From: Amblyornis subalaris
Lineage: Eukaryota > Chordata > Aves > Passeriformes > Ptilonorhynchidae
Assembly (NCBI GenBank): GCA_018881555.1
Contig: JACAXG010000014.1
Coordinates: 808,586 to 872,585 of the forward strand
Direction of reading: 5' to 3'
DNA: 64,000 nucleotides
This document shows positions 1 to 13,768 of the stretch, in pieces (position 1 is the first letter of the stretch; each line of letters opens with the position of its first letter). Both the position numbers and the translations under genes were made by a program. Under the pieces are notes generated by a model, which worked only from the letters and a program-made list of their open reading frames with translations, had not been told where the DNA came from and ran no database searches.

Positions 1-3000
1 TAGTGTAGATGGTGGCTAGTGAGGAATCTGCTATGATGTTGTGCTGCTCAAGCTTTACACTTTGTGGGAACTGCAGCCTGTTGCCAGAAAGAGGGAAAAT
101 TCAAGTGTTATGTGTATAGAACACATTTAGCATTTTAGCTGGTGACACCCCTATGTAACCACAGCATAAAGATCTGCCCTGGGCAGGCTGGTGCCAACAG
201 GAGCCCTTGGGTGAGGCTGCTCAGGTTTGCAGCAGTTTCCACGGATTTAACATTCCAAAAGTCAGCGTGTGCTTAGTGCCAAGNGAAGGCCCCAGCAGCC
301 ACAGTTCACTCCCCACTTCTCTAATCAAAAGAAGGTTGGTGTGGAAGGAAGCAGGTTGGTGAAGAGCAGAAGGTTTAAGGTTTGCTTAGCTCCACAGACC
401 TTGAATTTCACATGAAAATCCAGGATGGCAGAACACCTGCCAAGGAACAGGTCTATCAGGCTCATCGATTACTTGATTTTTCTGTAGAAATTACTATCAG
501 GTCAAAGAGTTACCCAAGCAAAGCCACAGTTGCATCTCAAGGAAGACAAGTTTTCCTATGGAGCATGGTGCAGCACTGAGTCTATTTGTCACATTTATCA
601 CCTGCACAGTGCTTACACATGAGGTTGTGTCTGTGTCACAGGTGTGTCTGACATAATGAAATAGTAAGGTGGAATACGCAGTGGTGCTTCGCTCGTGCCT
701 GAGAGACCTCAGGAATGACAGCCTGCTTCCCTCTCTTGCTTTCCTGGTTATTGGCCCTTTTGCTTTCCAGCTTAGGACTAATTCACGCTGAGATGGCTCC
801 ATTTGTGTCTCTATACTGCAATTGCAGCACGGGAGGGCGAGCCCACGTAAGGCATCTTCTGTCTTAAATACTTGGGTCATTTTGATGCACTGCACCCCAG
901 ATGACTTCAAAGATGAGCTCACATTGTTCAGAGCAAGCTGATACATTAGAAGAATGTGACATGGCATGAAATCTATGGCACTTTATTGATGAGCTGTGTT
1001 GGTTCCTTCATTCTCTCTATCTCCCACTAATTTTAGACCATTTTCAGTAGTAAGTGTTTCCCAAGAGTGTCTGGCTTCTCCTCTCCATCCCTTTTCTCCA
1101 TTCCCTTGTTAGTTCCTTTAGTTCTCACTCCATTGCTTTCCCCCCCAGCAGTCAGGGGCTGTTTTCTAGTGACTGCAGAGGGATTAGGTCTGGGAGCACG
1201 ACTTGTGCCTGTCTGGGGTCCCCAAGCCAAGCCCTGGCGGCACCACACGGCGAGGAGAGCTGGCTCCAGCTGCCAGACAGGGCAGGCAGCTGCTGAGAGC
1301 AGCAGCACTTCGGTGGCAGCAAATCATCCCAAACCTGTTCTTGGATGAGAGGGAGATGATAACTGCAGGCTGNTAGGGGAGGAGGTTTGCCAGCTGCCCG
1401 GGGCAGCAGGACTGCTAGAGCCAGCTCTATCTCCAGCTATGCGTAGTAAGGAGGGCAATGGAGGAGTGTGTGAGCCAAGCCAAAAGATAATCCTTGCTGT
1501 GGCAATATAGTGTGTCTGCATGCAGGTCAGGGCAGCTGGCCTCCGTGAGGAGAGCTGCAAGAGGGTAAATTCCCCATGGATGTACCACTGGCTCCAAACT
1601 ACAGCTAATAAACCTGGGACTGCTGGCCAGCTCTTCTTGGCAGACAGCTCAATTATAGCCCTGAAACTGGAGATGAATGAGGACAAAAGTATCATTATAT
1701 AAATAAAAAATATATATAATTATATAAAGCTTTATCTGACACTATCATTGATAGAGATCTTTTCAAGAGTGTCAGTGAGCCCAAACCATTCAGTCTTCAG
1801 CAGATGAAAGTGCTTGAGATTTCAAGGTACTCTTTCTGTTCTTGGTTTTCTCCCTGAGCTGTTTCCCTTTCACTGGTGTCTCTGATACTTTGTGTTTCTG
1901 GTAAGGCAAATAGATCATTTTACTTTCCATTAGTTCAGTTTAGACAGAAGTTGGAAGAACGACTAAGCAGAAAGTACTGCAAGAGGCTTTTGCCATGTAA
2001 ATGAGGCAGGAAACTCCTGTCCAAGTGGCTCATGCAAGTACAAGGAAGTGAACCCTGTGCAGGGATGAGCAGAGGGTAATCGGTGGTGACTCAGTGCAAC
2101 CCAGACCTGGCTGTCGCCAGTCCTTTCTCGTGAAGGGATGGCAATTGCTGCAGTGCCGCTCTGTGGCGAGATTGAGAAACAGATCCACGGAAAATTTACC
2201 GAAGACAGTTACGGAAACGAGGAGCTGCGACTCTGAGCTGAGGTTTAACTCGGCTCAGCTCGGGTCGGCTCTGCAGCGACAAGGGTCACGGCCTGGCTTA
2301 AGGTGAGGGACCTCCAGGTCCTTTGGCCAAAGCGAGTGGGTGTTCCCAAAGCACTGCTGACCTCACCAAGGTGCCACACTCCAACCTCTCGAGGGAAAGG
2401 AGATGTCCAGCCTTTGGAGCTTGAGCACGTCATTGGTTTGATCCTAATCTTAACTTCATATTGATCCAAAGATCTTTTATGTTGATCACCTCAAGAATCC
2501 ACGAACTTCTCTTTTCTTAAACACAGACGTGTGTCACTTTCCTAAAAGAAAACATATTCTCAAATCTGTTTCTCAGACTTGAGCTTCCTGTTTCTGTACC
2601 AGGGAGCATTATCACATCAACTATCATGACATCAAAATTAAATCAATTTATGTTCCATACATGCTGTTCCGACCCTGTCCAACAACACTGGTGTGATTTC
2701 CTTGGTTGCAGTGGAGCATTACTCCTGCCACTTGCACAGGGACTGGAAAAGAAACAATATCCTGCTTCTATTAGCACAGACACAGCAGACTTCTCAGTGC
2801 AGCCAGTATCTGCACAGCTTTGCTGCTATGACACTGTCAGCCAATATTTACATCATTTGTTGCCCCAAAAAACGTTGTGTTTGCTGAAAAAACACATTTG
2901 CACAGTAAAAAACAAAGGCTGGTTTATGTTTCCAGGAATCACATTCAGACAAGGGTTAAATGATCTTCTAGTCCAGGCCAAAAGGGCATGAGGGCACACT

Positions 3001-4311
3001 GTGTTTGCTGGGGGTTTGCTGTTTACCTGGTTTTGAGAAAGGAGAAGGGGCCACACGGGGGTGGATGNCTCTACGAAGAGCAAAAGAAATTACAACATCC
3101 AACTTGAGCACAGGAACTGAAGTCAGATTGCAGGCTGGAAGCAGTGGCTGTCACCAAGGCAGCAACACCATCCTTGCTGTGGTACCTTTGTGTCATGTTA
3201 CCCACGATATGTGTCTGATTTTCCCTTCGGAGTTACAAACCCCAGCCAGCCTCTGTGAAAAGAAAGCTGCATCCTACAGAAAACAGAATATTCCCAAAGA
3301 ATCCTTGTCCCTCAGCCTTGTCCTGTGTCTCCAGGGGTCTCACTGCTGGCCCACCGCACTGCCACTANGTCCAGGGACCCATGCGGCCGGCCTGATGCAT
3401 TCTTTTGCTCTGCTTGGTGATGTCCTTCCCCACCACACTCTCATGCAGCAGTAGGGGGATCTCTGGGCCACCAAGCTGTTGCAGGCACTTCTAAAAGGAA
3501 GGAATTGCTTGTTCTTCCCATGGCATTGCTCTGCCTTCGGGTTTCCATTCAAGTGAAATCTGCCTTTCAGAGCAGTTACCATCTCCATTGTTCTGTGGTT
3601 TCTTGCATCTCCATACTCAAAAGCATTCAGATGCTGGTTTGGGAAGGTTCAGGGCACCTGTAAGAAACAGTCAGTGCTTTGCCCTGTTTCCATCCTTGTC
3701 TGTTGGGATAAAATTGGGGCTTCTTTGAGCCTTTTTGTCTTCTGTCCTGCTAAGTGACACGAGGCCAACATTAATATTGCTGGTGATTTCACCTCCTCTT
3801 GTGCTTTTCTAGTGCACCCTTGTGCCTGAAATCCAAGGATCAGGAGTTCATGGCCTCATTGAAGCCCCACAGCAGAACTGAACTTCAGGAAACAAGTCCT
3901 GGGCATACCAGGTAATGTTAAATTGCTGACAGTTCCACTGAGCTGTCCCAGAGGCAGAAGGAGGTGGAATAAAGTGGAACACGGGTAGTCAACCTTTGGG
4001 CTGTGTATCCATGCCTGAATCTTTCTTGCGGTGTTTCCTACACACCTGCTGATGCTTCTTTCTGCCTTACACATCTTCAAAACCTGACTAATCCTTTGCC
4101 AATGTCCAGAGATCACCAGAGGAACTAACAAAAGGATCATAGTTTCCTTTTTGTAGTAGCCACATGGATATGACCAATCCCTTAATTCTTTCATCTAAAA
4201 ATTCTGCAAGAAGTGAGGAGGCCATAGGTGCAAGAAGTGCCACTGAGCTCAGAAGCTTTACAGCAGTAATTAGTGCTGGAAATTGCAACTACTAAATGAC
4301 CCTGTTTTAAT
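1..4311. other. Upstream intergenic DNA, no gene recognised
   Basis: Mixed-composition non-coding DNA about 21-25 kb upstream of ARHGEF26. Open frames here (for example 497-967 on minus and 2626-2991 on plus) show no recognisable domain or homology and no convincing splice context. An AT-rich low-complexity stretch lies near 1697-1725. I see no repeat family, RNA gene or promoter that I can support. Confidence 0.6.
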
Positions 4312-4500
4312 GTGCTCCTGGCTGGGCCGCGGCCCTGCACTTTGCCCAGGGCAGGAGGTGGAGCTCAGCCCCGCTGTCCCAGTGGGCAGAGAGCAGGAGC
4401 GGCCGCCGGCTCCGCGCCCGCTCCTCCCGCACTACCGGCACTGCCCGCGCAGCGGCTCCGGGCTGGGCCTGGCTGGGGCTTGGGGCGGGGATGACGCTGA
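4312..4500. promoter_or_regulatory. GC-rich, CpG-containing promoter-like patch
   Basis: A short GC-rich block with many CpGs sits in otherwise AT-balanced DNA. It includes a GC box (ggggcgggg near 4481) followed directly by a CRE-like tgacgctga. It could be a distal promoter for a non-coding transcript or an enhancer with CpG content. No associated exon or splice donor is convincing. The call rests on base composition and two motifs only. Confidence 0.35.
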
Positions 4501-7500
4501 CAGAGCAAAACCAAACCGTGCACCCGGTGCCTGGGTTGTTGTGCAGGGGAGTACGGAACCCCGGGTCAGACTGGGGGTTTGTATCCCACCTCTAGTTAGT
4601 GCAGGGCATGAGGTAGTGTAACGGGAGGGTGACTGCGGGACAGCCCCGCAGCTCACTGTGGGAAACATCAGTCGGGAACCAAGGCAAGGGCTGCCAGAAA
4701 GTAACTGTGGAAGTCACGGTTAGCTGAGTACGTGAGAAAAAAGGGCCACAGGCATGTTCTTAAGTAATAAAGGCATTTACTAAGTCCTGAGGTGTGATGT
4801 GTGGGCAGTTTAAGCCCTGTTGTGGCCTTTGCACATCCTTAGAGGGTCCCTGCCTGGCAGAGGCCGTGACCAGCCTCAGCACTCCCCGTGCGTGGCACAG
4901 AAATGGCACCTGAACGCCACACCCGAGAGCAGCAGGGACATGAACTGACACCCCTGAAAGCGCTCCGCCCGCCCGCTCTGTACGCACGGCCCGCAGCTGG
5001 CTGCGGCTGCACAGCTGTTTAACTCCAATCGCAACGGGAAATCAATGCTGCAGCTACAGCTGCAGAAATTCCAGAAATTCCTGCTCCGGGTTGCCTGTGA
5101 TGCAAATTAGGGTGTGAGCCCGGGAGAACCGGCGCTAATGCTGATCTCTCTCTACCTCCTCCCAAATCGAGGGCTTGCTTTTCTTTAAAGAAAATGTGGT
5201 TTACCCTAAAGTTATCAGAAAAGAGCAGATAATTGAATGCTATCGACCAGCACAGCTCCAAGTATTTAATTTCCCAGGCGATTTGCGCATTGCCTGGTGG
5301 GAGGGACTGGACAATCCTGCACCAGCCATGGTCGGGCACTACCTGGTGATTAACTGCAATATTGGATTTGAACAACCCGCATTGTCCTAATCATTGAGTC
5401 CAGTCTGCTGGCACTCACTTAAGGGCTATCTGAACGCACGTTCCCGACCTGGAACCAAAATTTATCTTTTTTCCAAAGGTGCTGTTGTTTGCACCTTTCC
5501 CAAATTCTGGCAAAATGTGTTTGGCAGTAACTCCACAGTCAGGGACTTGTCACAGCGCTTCTAGTTCTCCAGGTGTATTCCTTATTTTCAAGTTCAAGAC
5601 ATACACTGTAGTTTATACGAGAAAAGACTTTTTTTTTTCATCTGTTGTCCCTTTATCACTCACTCTTTGTGAGTGACCAGAGAACTCAGGAGAGGCAGAT
5701 GCAGCTCTCAGCTCCGGTGAGGAGATTATTTATAGTGTGTGCCAAAGCTACACCCCGGCTGCACATGCCAGGCAGTTGTTACAGGCATGTGCCACTTTTC
5801 TGAGGGAGCCTGTAAGACAAACTCCTCCTGGATTTCTAGCACATCACTGGGCTTATAAATATTCTGAGGCTAGAAATCAGATGAACAGCTCTGTCTAGTG
5901 GCACTTGCAATAACTGCATCAGAAGGTCGTTATTTCTAACNGAATTCAGTCCATATGTGTTGAATCAAGTGAGTTTAAAAATAGCTGGTTGGCTCACTTT
6001 TCCACATGACAAATGCTCCAAGTACTTCTGGAGACACGGGATAAACATGTGAGGCCACACTCTGCCATGAGCTTTCTGTTCTTTTAAGAGCTTTACTGCT
6101 TTTATTTAATTTTCACCAAAAGCAATAAAAATNCCAGAGGCTTTGCCATTCCCAAAGCTGTGGTTGTGATTGGAGGGCCCTGTGCGTCCCTCCCCCTGAG
6201 GTGTTTGGTGGTGGATGTCCCAAATCCATCCCAGCTCAGCAGCCTGTTGTATGGCACAGTCACTTTGGTTTGGATTTGGGGCAAGTTCCATGATACTGCT
6301 CTATGTTCCTAAAAAAGCCACACAACTGGGGAAATTACTCTGGACCCTGCCAGAAACTGCAGATGGGGCATCCCACACTTGACCAGTTTTAAGCCTGGAC
6401 AGGTCCCGGTTCAGGACCTGGATACTGGGGGTGAAACAGCCCCGGTTACAAACAGGACATCGTGTCCCTCTCTGTGGAGAGGTTTTAGCTCACAGATTGT
6501 GGCCAAATGGTGAATTATCTTTGGGCTCTTTGCTTCATACAGTGAATAACACATGTATCTGATGAAACTTTATTCTTCACAAGAGCCCTGTGGACAGTTT
6601 GCTACGGTCTGAAGTGCTCTAAAACACTGTAGAAATTCTAAATCACTTCGTGTTTCCTAAAAAAAAAGTCACAAAAAGATGGGAGTTTTTTTCCCTGAAA
6701 TATCAAAATTAATTATAAAAATGTTCGTCAGGGAATTTCCTTTATCCTCATGATTTTGGTACTGCAAATTCATTATGTGATGTATGAAATGGGAACAGCA
6801 CCACACATATCAGTCAGTGGCTCTTCTGTAACAGCTTTGGGTTTCCTGTCTCAAGGGATGCTCTGAGTGTGCACCTCAGGGTGTGTTCAGCTTGGCACAA
6901 AGGCAAGAGCCTGGAGAAAGGGGAGAGCAAATGCTTGCTGTGTTTGAAGATGGCCTGGTATCCCAAAGTTTTGGATGCAAACACTGCTAGCCTGAGTATC
7001 TTGAGGTTCAGGTACAAGTGCCACTAAAATCCGTGTGTGCTCCCCTGTGGCATTGCACAGTCAGGGCGGGGGCAGAGCTCACTGCTCAGGTGCTCCTGGT
7101 CCTCAGCAGCTCCCAGGTGTTGAGGTGTTATCTCTGAAAATCTGAGCAGTCTGACACCCACCCACTGGGTCTGGCTTTTCTTGTCTGTCACACTGAGCTG
7201 TGAGCTCAGCAAGCTCTGGGAGCCCCGAGCCAGCCCATCCGCCTCCTCCACACCCACCCATCCACTCACTCCTATCTACCCCAGTTGCTGTTTAGAGAGT
7301 GATTCAAGTGCACTTGTATGCACCATGTTGATGGTAAAACAACAGCTTCGTGTCAAAAGGGGGAATGGGTGTGAAGGGAGAAGGGAGTGAAGATGCTGGA
7401 GTTAGAACTGAGTGGTTTGTGTTGGATGTGTGCTGTGGCTCCACGTGTAGTGCTGCCTGGGTCTGACTGCAACCGTCTGTGTTACCTGTGTAATCAGAAT

Positions 7501-10500
7501 TAGTGAGTACAATTAATAAAGAGATTGCAGTATTAATTTCAGGGTAAAGATTCAGCACGTGTCATTGTCCAGTGACTTCAGGTGACAGGACTTCAGAGGT
7601 CAGGGCTTAGAGGGAAGGTGAGCTCACTGGAAGTTGCTCAAGATTTCGGATGAGCTGACAGCACAGAGCACCTGTGTGCTACCTGTGTGCCCAGGTCACA
7701 GCTGAAGAGCAGATGTTGCAGAGATTGCAAAGCAAGTGGCACATGCTTCTATATTTAAACCTCTCTTGAAACAAGGACTCTGCCTTTTCTTAGTGGGCAA
7801 GGCTCTATTCCTTACCCGCAGCAAGCAGGTAGAGACAGAAATAAAGCCATGACTGGCTGAGAGTCAAGTGCAGCACAACTTTCACACGGAGTCTAAACTT
7901 GCAGGTTTCTCTGAAATCTCCAATGAAGCCAACAGAATTTACAAAGGAATGCATTCCTGTTAAATCTGCTCCTCCCTCCCTCCCTCCAGCAGCATCGCTG
8001 CAGCCCTGCCTCGCTTTGCATAGCAAAGCCTGGAGATAAGGGAAAGAAGTGGTCACAGAAACCTGCACCTCCCCTGCCCAGGAGGGATTCCGGACTTTGA
8101 TTCCATTGATTTCTCTGGACTATTGCTTTATCCCGGTTCCCTGCAAGTGCTTTTCTTTGTGTGCCACATCACCCCGGGCTGTTGCCTTCCTCTGCCACAC
8201 CCCAGACTGAATCTGGAGAATTGGGTTTTTCAGTTATTTCTGTCCAACATTTTAAAGCTGCAAGTCCTGGATCGTGTCTCCTTTCTCTCCTTCTCCCTTG
8301 TGCTGTGTTTTCTTTCTCACATCTCCTTCTCTAGGTTCTGACTCATTTCACTCTTTGTGAGCTCTCATTTGGCATCTCCCGTGCTGTCTGCCTGCCAATT
8401 CCTTGCAATCCCCACTGTCTCTCCACTATGTTCCTTGGACGCCTGCCAATTCTCAGGCTATAAACTTCAGTATTTCTAGGATCTGCTCTCCTGAGATTTT
8501 TTTCCCCTTTTTTTATTTCCTCTCCCCTTTTAATATTTCTAACCATTTCTCCTTTGGCCCTGTGCTGAACTCTCTCTAGGCACAAGGAAAGTAAGAAGGT
8601 TCTTTTGCGACCTGACTTGGAACAGATTGAATTCTGAAGAGTGGAGTAGAGATTTGTTTCAATATGCTCCCGGAGGCTTTATTCAAAGTGCAGGGGCTCT
8701 CAGCTGCCTCTTCAAAGAGCAAGGTCTGTAGATAAACCAAAATTCACAGTTTTAATATGCTCCAGTGATCTATATATGCTAAACACTTCCATTTTTGACA
8801 GCCTCAGGGAAGGCAAGAGATGACAGACAGCATTATTCTGACAGTTTTATTCAGTGTTCTTCCTATTTGCTATAAAGGGCATTTTCTACAAACAATTGAG
8901 TACAACTGAACGAGGGAAGCTTGCTAATTTACAGAGGAGAAGAAATTCTGGGATGTTTTTCCATGCCAACCCTTTGATCTGCAAATTTGGAACAAGTATG
9001 TCAGTTCCAATGTTCACATCCGTGCCTCTTTATGGATGGCAGCTCCTCTGTTCTCCTTACAAACATGTCTCTGAGCATTCCTTCAAGCTCACTCCTGCTC
9101 TGAAATTCTGGTGCTGCTCTTGGGGGTGCAGTTCCTAGTAAAGGGCTGCTTTGCTGCTGTCTGGTATAACAGAGAATGTGTGATATGGTATCCATATGTT
9201 GTGTCCTTCACAAGCTGAAGCCTGACCAGGAGCTCAGGTTCATGCTGGGCCAGTGCTGGCCCCAGCAGTCAGCCCACGGCTTCCCCAGCAGCTCTCCTGA
9301 CCTCCTGGACACAGGGATCCTGCAGGCTGATCCACACGTCCCAGCTCACAGCCAGGAGGTTTATTTATCTTTGCCTGAGGGTTCATATAAACTCCAAGTC
9401 CAGTGATAAACTGTGCAGATTTCTCTGTCACAGGCTCTTGGATACTCTTGTTATGATTTAGTGTTTCTACAAATAACTGTTTTCTATTTACTCTCCTGAG
9501 CTGCATTGACAGCAGTGGAACTCGTTACAGTCTGTTGTGTTTCTTATTAATGCCACATGTGCTCATCACAGCTGAAATACTGCAGTGAATACCAGAGGAA
9601 TTATGCCTTAAGTGGAGTCTGAAATGTAAATCTCAGGGTACTGCTCTCCAGTGATTCATCCAAACTGCCTTTCACTTGTTTGCTCCTTAAGTTCTTGTAT
9701 CCAAGACACCCCAGACTGTAAGAGCTGTCACTGAAGTGTCACTGAACAGCACTTGTGCTGAAAGCCCTCTGCGAAGGCTCTTGCAGCAGCCTCAGTGAGG
9801 GGAGTGAGCAGGAACATCCCAGAACCAGACACGGGGTTCTGCTGGAGGCAAGAATCTGGGGCACAGCCAGTTTGTGTGAGGGTTTGGCTGAGGGTGGCTT
9901 TCCAGGAGATAACAGGGCACCAGAACTGCTGTGGAGGGTGGCTGATTGCTGGAGAGGCAAAGGAGAAATCAGGGAACTCCATCCCTCCCTGTCTGTGCAG
10001 TGGTAGGCATCAACCTCGGGAATATGGAGCAGGAATGCAGGATGGAAGGCTGGAACAGATAACACAGATGCACAAGGCATCTCAGGAGTCAAAAACAATG
10101 TGAGAAAAAACAGTGTCTGGAGCTCAGGGTCAGTCAACAGCTTTGCAAATCATACACATGTTGCTTGTGGGATCTGTTTAAACTGGTTTATCTCTTACAA
10201 ACTGGGTTTTTGCAAGTGATTTAATTGCTGGTTGGGTGAATGCTTGTCACTGCAAAACACTGCAAAATGGAAATAGCTAATAATTAATGTCTAAAAGCAA
10301 TTATCACACTGGGTGTCTTTGCTGCAGCTCTGTTTTATGTGGNCAGAGTTGAAAGCGGATTGGGTCAGCAGTAATTTAGCCTGATTAGGAATGTGGTTTT
10401 TGGACTCTTTGATGGACTCTTATTTATCATCTCTCTCCAGGTGAGATCAGTCAGTTGCAGAAAAACCTCAGTGGATTCAGTTTGGGCAGCTTTTGGAAGC

Positions 10501-11686
10501 AGATGAAAAATGCTGTTAGGAATGAGTCTTAAACAAGGGAGGCTGGGGAGGAAGGCTTATCCATTTATTATCCAGTAGTTTAACCAGGGTCACTTTGGCT
10601 TTGCTGAATTTTATCTCCTCAAGGACACGGAAATCTAACTTTCTCTCTTTCATTTGCTTTTCACATTTCTCCCGCTGCAAGGCTCTTTCTTGAAATATAT
10701 TGTAAAGTAAGGTGAAAAAAAGATTTAATTTAGGTCTTCTGTCGCTACTAGGAGAAGCAGTGACCAAAGTCAAACACTTCCACACTTTTTCCACCTTCAG
10801 AGTTTTAGTCCCATTACAGTTTCAGCTGGAGACTTGTAAAGGTTAGTTGGAAACAAGCTTATCAGTCCAGGACTGTAAGTCACAAACTTCTTCAGCTCTT
10901 TATCTGGCACAGAATTTGAATGCAGAAGAAACAAAGGATGAATAGGCCTTGGATTCTGGTGTCCCAGATGGCACAGTGTCTGTTACATTACAGCAGGCCC
11001 AGCTCACTCTCAGCCTGTCATTCCTCGCACGTAAATCTGACCTGTGGGTGGTTTGGCACTAAGGACTTGGGTGCTGACCAGGGATCCGTGCTGCTGGCTG
11101 GGCACTGGGTGAGCCAGAGTGTCCTGGAGCAAGGGGGAGAAGGAAAGAATGTTTTCCCTTTTTCCTTGCTAGCAAGAGGTGAAACTATTCTCTGAAGCCC
11201 CTCCAGTGGGATTTCTGATGTAGCTCCATAAACCTTCCAGCACCTGATAATTTTTCCATGAGGTGAAGGAACTGTTGGGTGCTCCAGCCCGTGTCCCTCT
11301 CTGCTCTGTCCATGCCTGTGGTCACAGAACAGAGCAGCTCCCTGAGGGGCCGCCGGGAGCTGTGACTTGCCCACATCTGCACGGTGCCCAGCACTGCTGG
11401 CTGAGGTCACTCACAGTCACTCACACTCTGCTGGCACACGGGCGAGCCCCTGGCCCCCAGCAGGAGGGAGGTGAGGGGACATTGGTATCTTAATGGTTCC
11501 AGGAAAGTCTGGTCCCCTGGCTCAGGTCCCGGATGGGATTCGGAAGACTTGCTGCGCAAGCTGTCCACGACTTGGATGTGGTGGATGCATGAACAGCACC
11601 TCCTGTGGCTTGGGGACAATGTTCCGTGGCCCTGGGCCACCATGGGGACACGTGCACCCAACAAAGGGCCCCGTCTGCACTGGGGA
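4501..11686. other. Intergenic DNA, no gene recognised
   Basis: Apart from the E-box cluster near 5 kb and a short CCCT-type pyrimidine run near 7970-7988, I see nothing that can be annotated. The open frames are short, overlap on both strands and carry no recognisable domains. Confidence 0.55.
4994..5081. promoter_or_regulatory. Cluster of three CAGCTG E-boxes plus a 9-bp tandem repeat
   Basis: Three palindromic CAGCTG E-boxes lie at 4994, 5012 and 5057. The 9-mer agaaattcc then occurs twice head to tail at 5064-5072 and 5073-5081. CAGCTG is the preferred core of myogenic and proneural bHLH factors. The density suggests a possible enhancer, but conservation cannot be tested here. Confidence 0.3.
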
Positions 11687-11770
11687 GGGGATGGACCCTG
11701 CTCAGGAGGGGATGGACCCTNGTGGGGAAGGGGATGGATTGTGCTGGGGAGCGGATGGACTGTGCTGGTC
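11687..11770. repeat. Minisatellite, about 4 copies of a 21-22 bp unit
   Basis: Units start at about 11687, 11708, 11730 and 11752. Each carries the core ggatgga followed by a variable tail (ccctgctcagga, ccctngtggggaa, ttgtgctggggag, ctgtgctggtc). The copies have diverged, so the array is not recent. It lies in intergenic DNA. The open frames across it are by-products of the repeat. Confidence 0.7.
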
Positions 11771-13637
11771 CCCTGCAGCTGCTGCTGGAGCTCGTTCTGC
11801 TGCCCTGCAGAGCCCTGCACTGCAGCACCCAGGGCAGAGGACAAAGCAAGGAGCCTGACAGGAACTTTCTCTCAAACTGGGGACATCCAAACAGAGCCCT
11901 TATTTACTAAAGTGATTAAGTCATCTGTTCATTTTCACTGACTGTGAATACAGAAGTTGGAACTNCCTGTTCTTCACTTGTTTTTCCCTGTCTTGGACAT
12001 TCTCACTCCAGTCATATTTTGTTCCATCTCATCCATTTCCCTGTAAGACACAGTGTCTGTTGAGCAGTGGCTTATAAAATAAACGAATCTTCAAGGCAGA
12101 ACACTTCTGCACTCTGTCTTACCCTTAATAGGTATTGAAATGTATCAAATAATTCCTAAGTTGTTCAGGAATCATAGTAATTATCACTACTTTACATGTT
12201 ATTATTTTTTTAAAAGGACTCCTTTTCTAATTTACTCTTTATTAAGTGAGCAGTCTTTAATAGTGTTTATCACAAAGGAACATTTATATCTATTCTGTTC
12301 CATTTTGGTTTCTCAGAACAGTGTTTTCACTTCTCCACAGAAAACAGGAATGGACAAAATGTGAAGCATGTGTGAGTGAAATGATGGTGCGTGGCCTGGT
12401 GGGGAAATGGATCTTTTAAAAATAATATCTTGCAATCTTTCTCCTAATGGATTCAGAAGGTGCTTGTTTTGTGCTCGTTAATGTTGGGCTGGTGTAGCTG
12501 CCAGATCAGCTGCCTCTGTTTAGCTTTGTGAAGAGCTTTCTTTACTGTATTTTTTAAATACAGAACTAAAACCATGCTGAGCTTTTCTTCTGCCCTGCCA
12601 GAAGCTTTTATGTGTGAGCAGTGGCTGCCTTCCATTTGCTGTCCTGTGCTGGAGTCCTGCGCAAAGCTTGGTGTGTTTTGGGAACAGCCATCCTGGCATC
12701 ACCTCTGCTTACTAGAAGCTTCTGAAGAACAACCCATTTTGGGACTCATTATTTGCCTGCCCTCTCTTTGCATAAATGAGAGAAATATCTGTCCCCTTTG
12801 GCAGGGAGAGGGACAATGAGAACAGTCCCTGCAGTAAAGGCACTGCCGACTCTTTGTCAGTGACAGGTCAGCTGTGAACACTCGTGGTTCCCCAAAGAGC
12901 CACGATCTGTCCATGAGCTGCAGCTCTGGGAGACCCCCGTCAGTCAGCTCAGCTGGGCAGAGGGCAGGGCTGGGGAAAGAACCTGCCGCAGAGGNGTTCT
13001 AGGCTGCTTTAACGAAGGCTTATGTGGGTATATGAGCGCATGCAGGTACAAGACTAATGAAGTAAACGTGCTCAAAGAAGAAAAGAAGCTGCGTTAGCTT
13101 TCCCTTGCTCAGCACCAGGCCTGGCACTGCTGTGGGCTGGGTAAAGGAATGGAGAGCTGAGGGGCACAGAGCCAGGGCTCCCCTTCCAGCTCTGCTTCCC
13201 TTTGGGACTCCGTCATTCCGCAGGGGACTTTCCAATGCCCTTACAGCCCTGAAGGGCCTCTTGGATCCTTCCCTACAGATCCTTCACATCTTCTCCAGCA
13301 GCCCTGTCCCGGTTAATGGGATGTGGCTGGTTCTGCCCTTCCAGCTTTGGGAGCATCTCTCTGTGCAGTGGCACTGTCCTTGTCTCTGGACCCCTCTGTG
13401 TGCCTTTCTCTTGCTCCCTTATCTCTAGGGAGAACAAGATGTCCATTTATACATATAAACATAGATATTTAACAATGTACCTAAAATACCCAAATAATTC
13501 CTTAATGGAAGTATGTAGAATAAAAGCAGTGTTTCCATATTCATTCCTCCAAAATGCATCCCTCCTCCCTGTTTCTGTGCTGAATGCCAAGGCGTAACAC
13601 CCTTGGTGTGAACTGTGGCCGCATTTCCCTTACACAC
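11771..13637. other. Intergenic DNA, no gene recognised
   Basis: AT-rich and mixed sequence between two short tandem arrays. I see no exon, RNA gene or repeat-family match. Confidence 0.5.
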
Positions 13638-13768
13638 TGACAGAGTAANGGTGGGGAATTTACCCTGTCCTTGGCTCTGCTGACAGACTTAGGATGGGGA
13701 CTTCACAGTGTCACTTGGCTCACACTGACAGACTCAGGATAGGGACGTTGTCCTGTCCTTGGCTCCGC
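13638..13768. repeat. Three-copy tandem repeat, 43-45 bp unit
   Basis: Copies occupy 13638-13680, 13681-13725 and 13726-13768. Each begins tgacaga and continues with an aggatgggga-like core and a ttggctc-type ending. Copies 1 and 3 share cctgtccttggct; copy 2 has diverged there. This is a low-copy minisatellite in non-coding DNA. Confidence 0.75.

Noticed and set aside
497..967. A 156-codon minus-strand open frame near the window start
   Set aside because: No recognisable domain and no supporting context.
2945..2985. CR1-like wording (gatcttctagtccaggcc)
   Set aside because: Only one short block resembles CR1 and the flanks do not continue the match.
2626..2991. A 121-codon plus-strand open frame in the upstream region
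   Set aside because: No similarity recognised, no Kozak or splice support, and a competing overlapping frame. Treated as chance.
5064..5081. Possible heat-shock or STAT element in the doubled agaaattcc
   Set aside because: The GAA and TTC half-sites have one base too few between them for a heat-shock element, and TTCCAGAA has two rather than three spacer bases for a STAT site.
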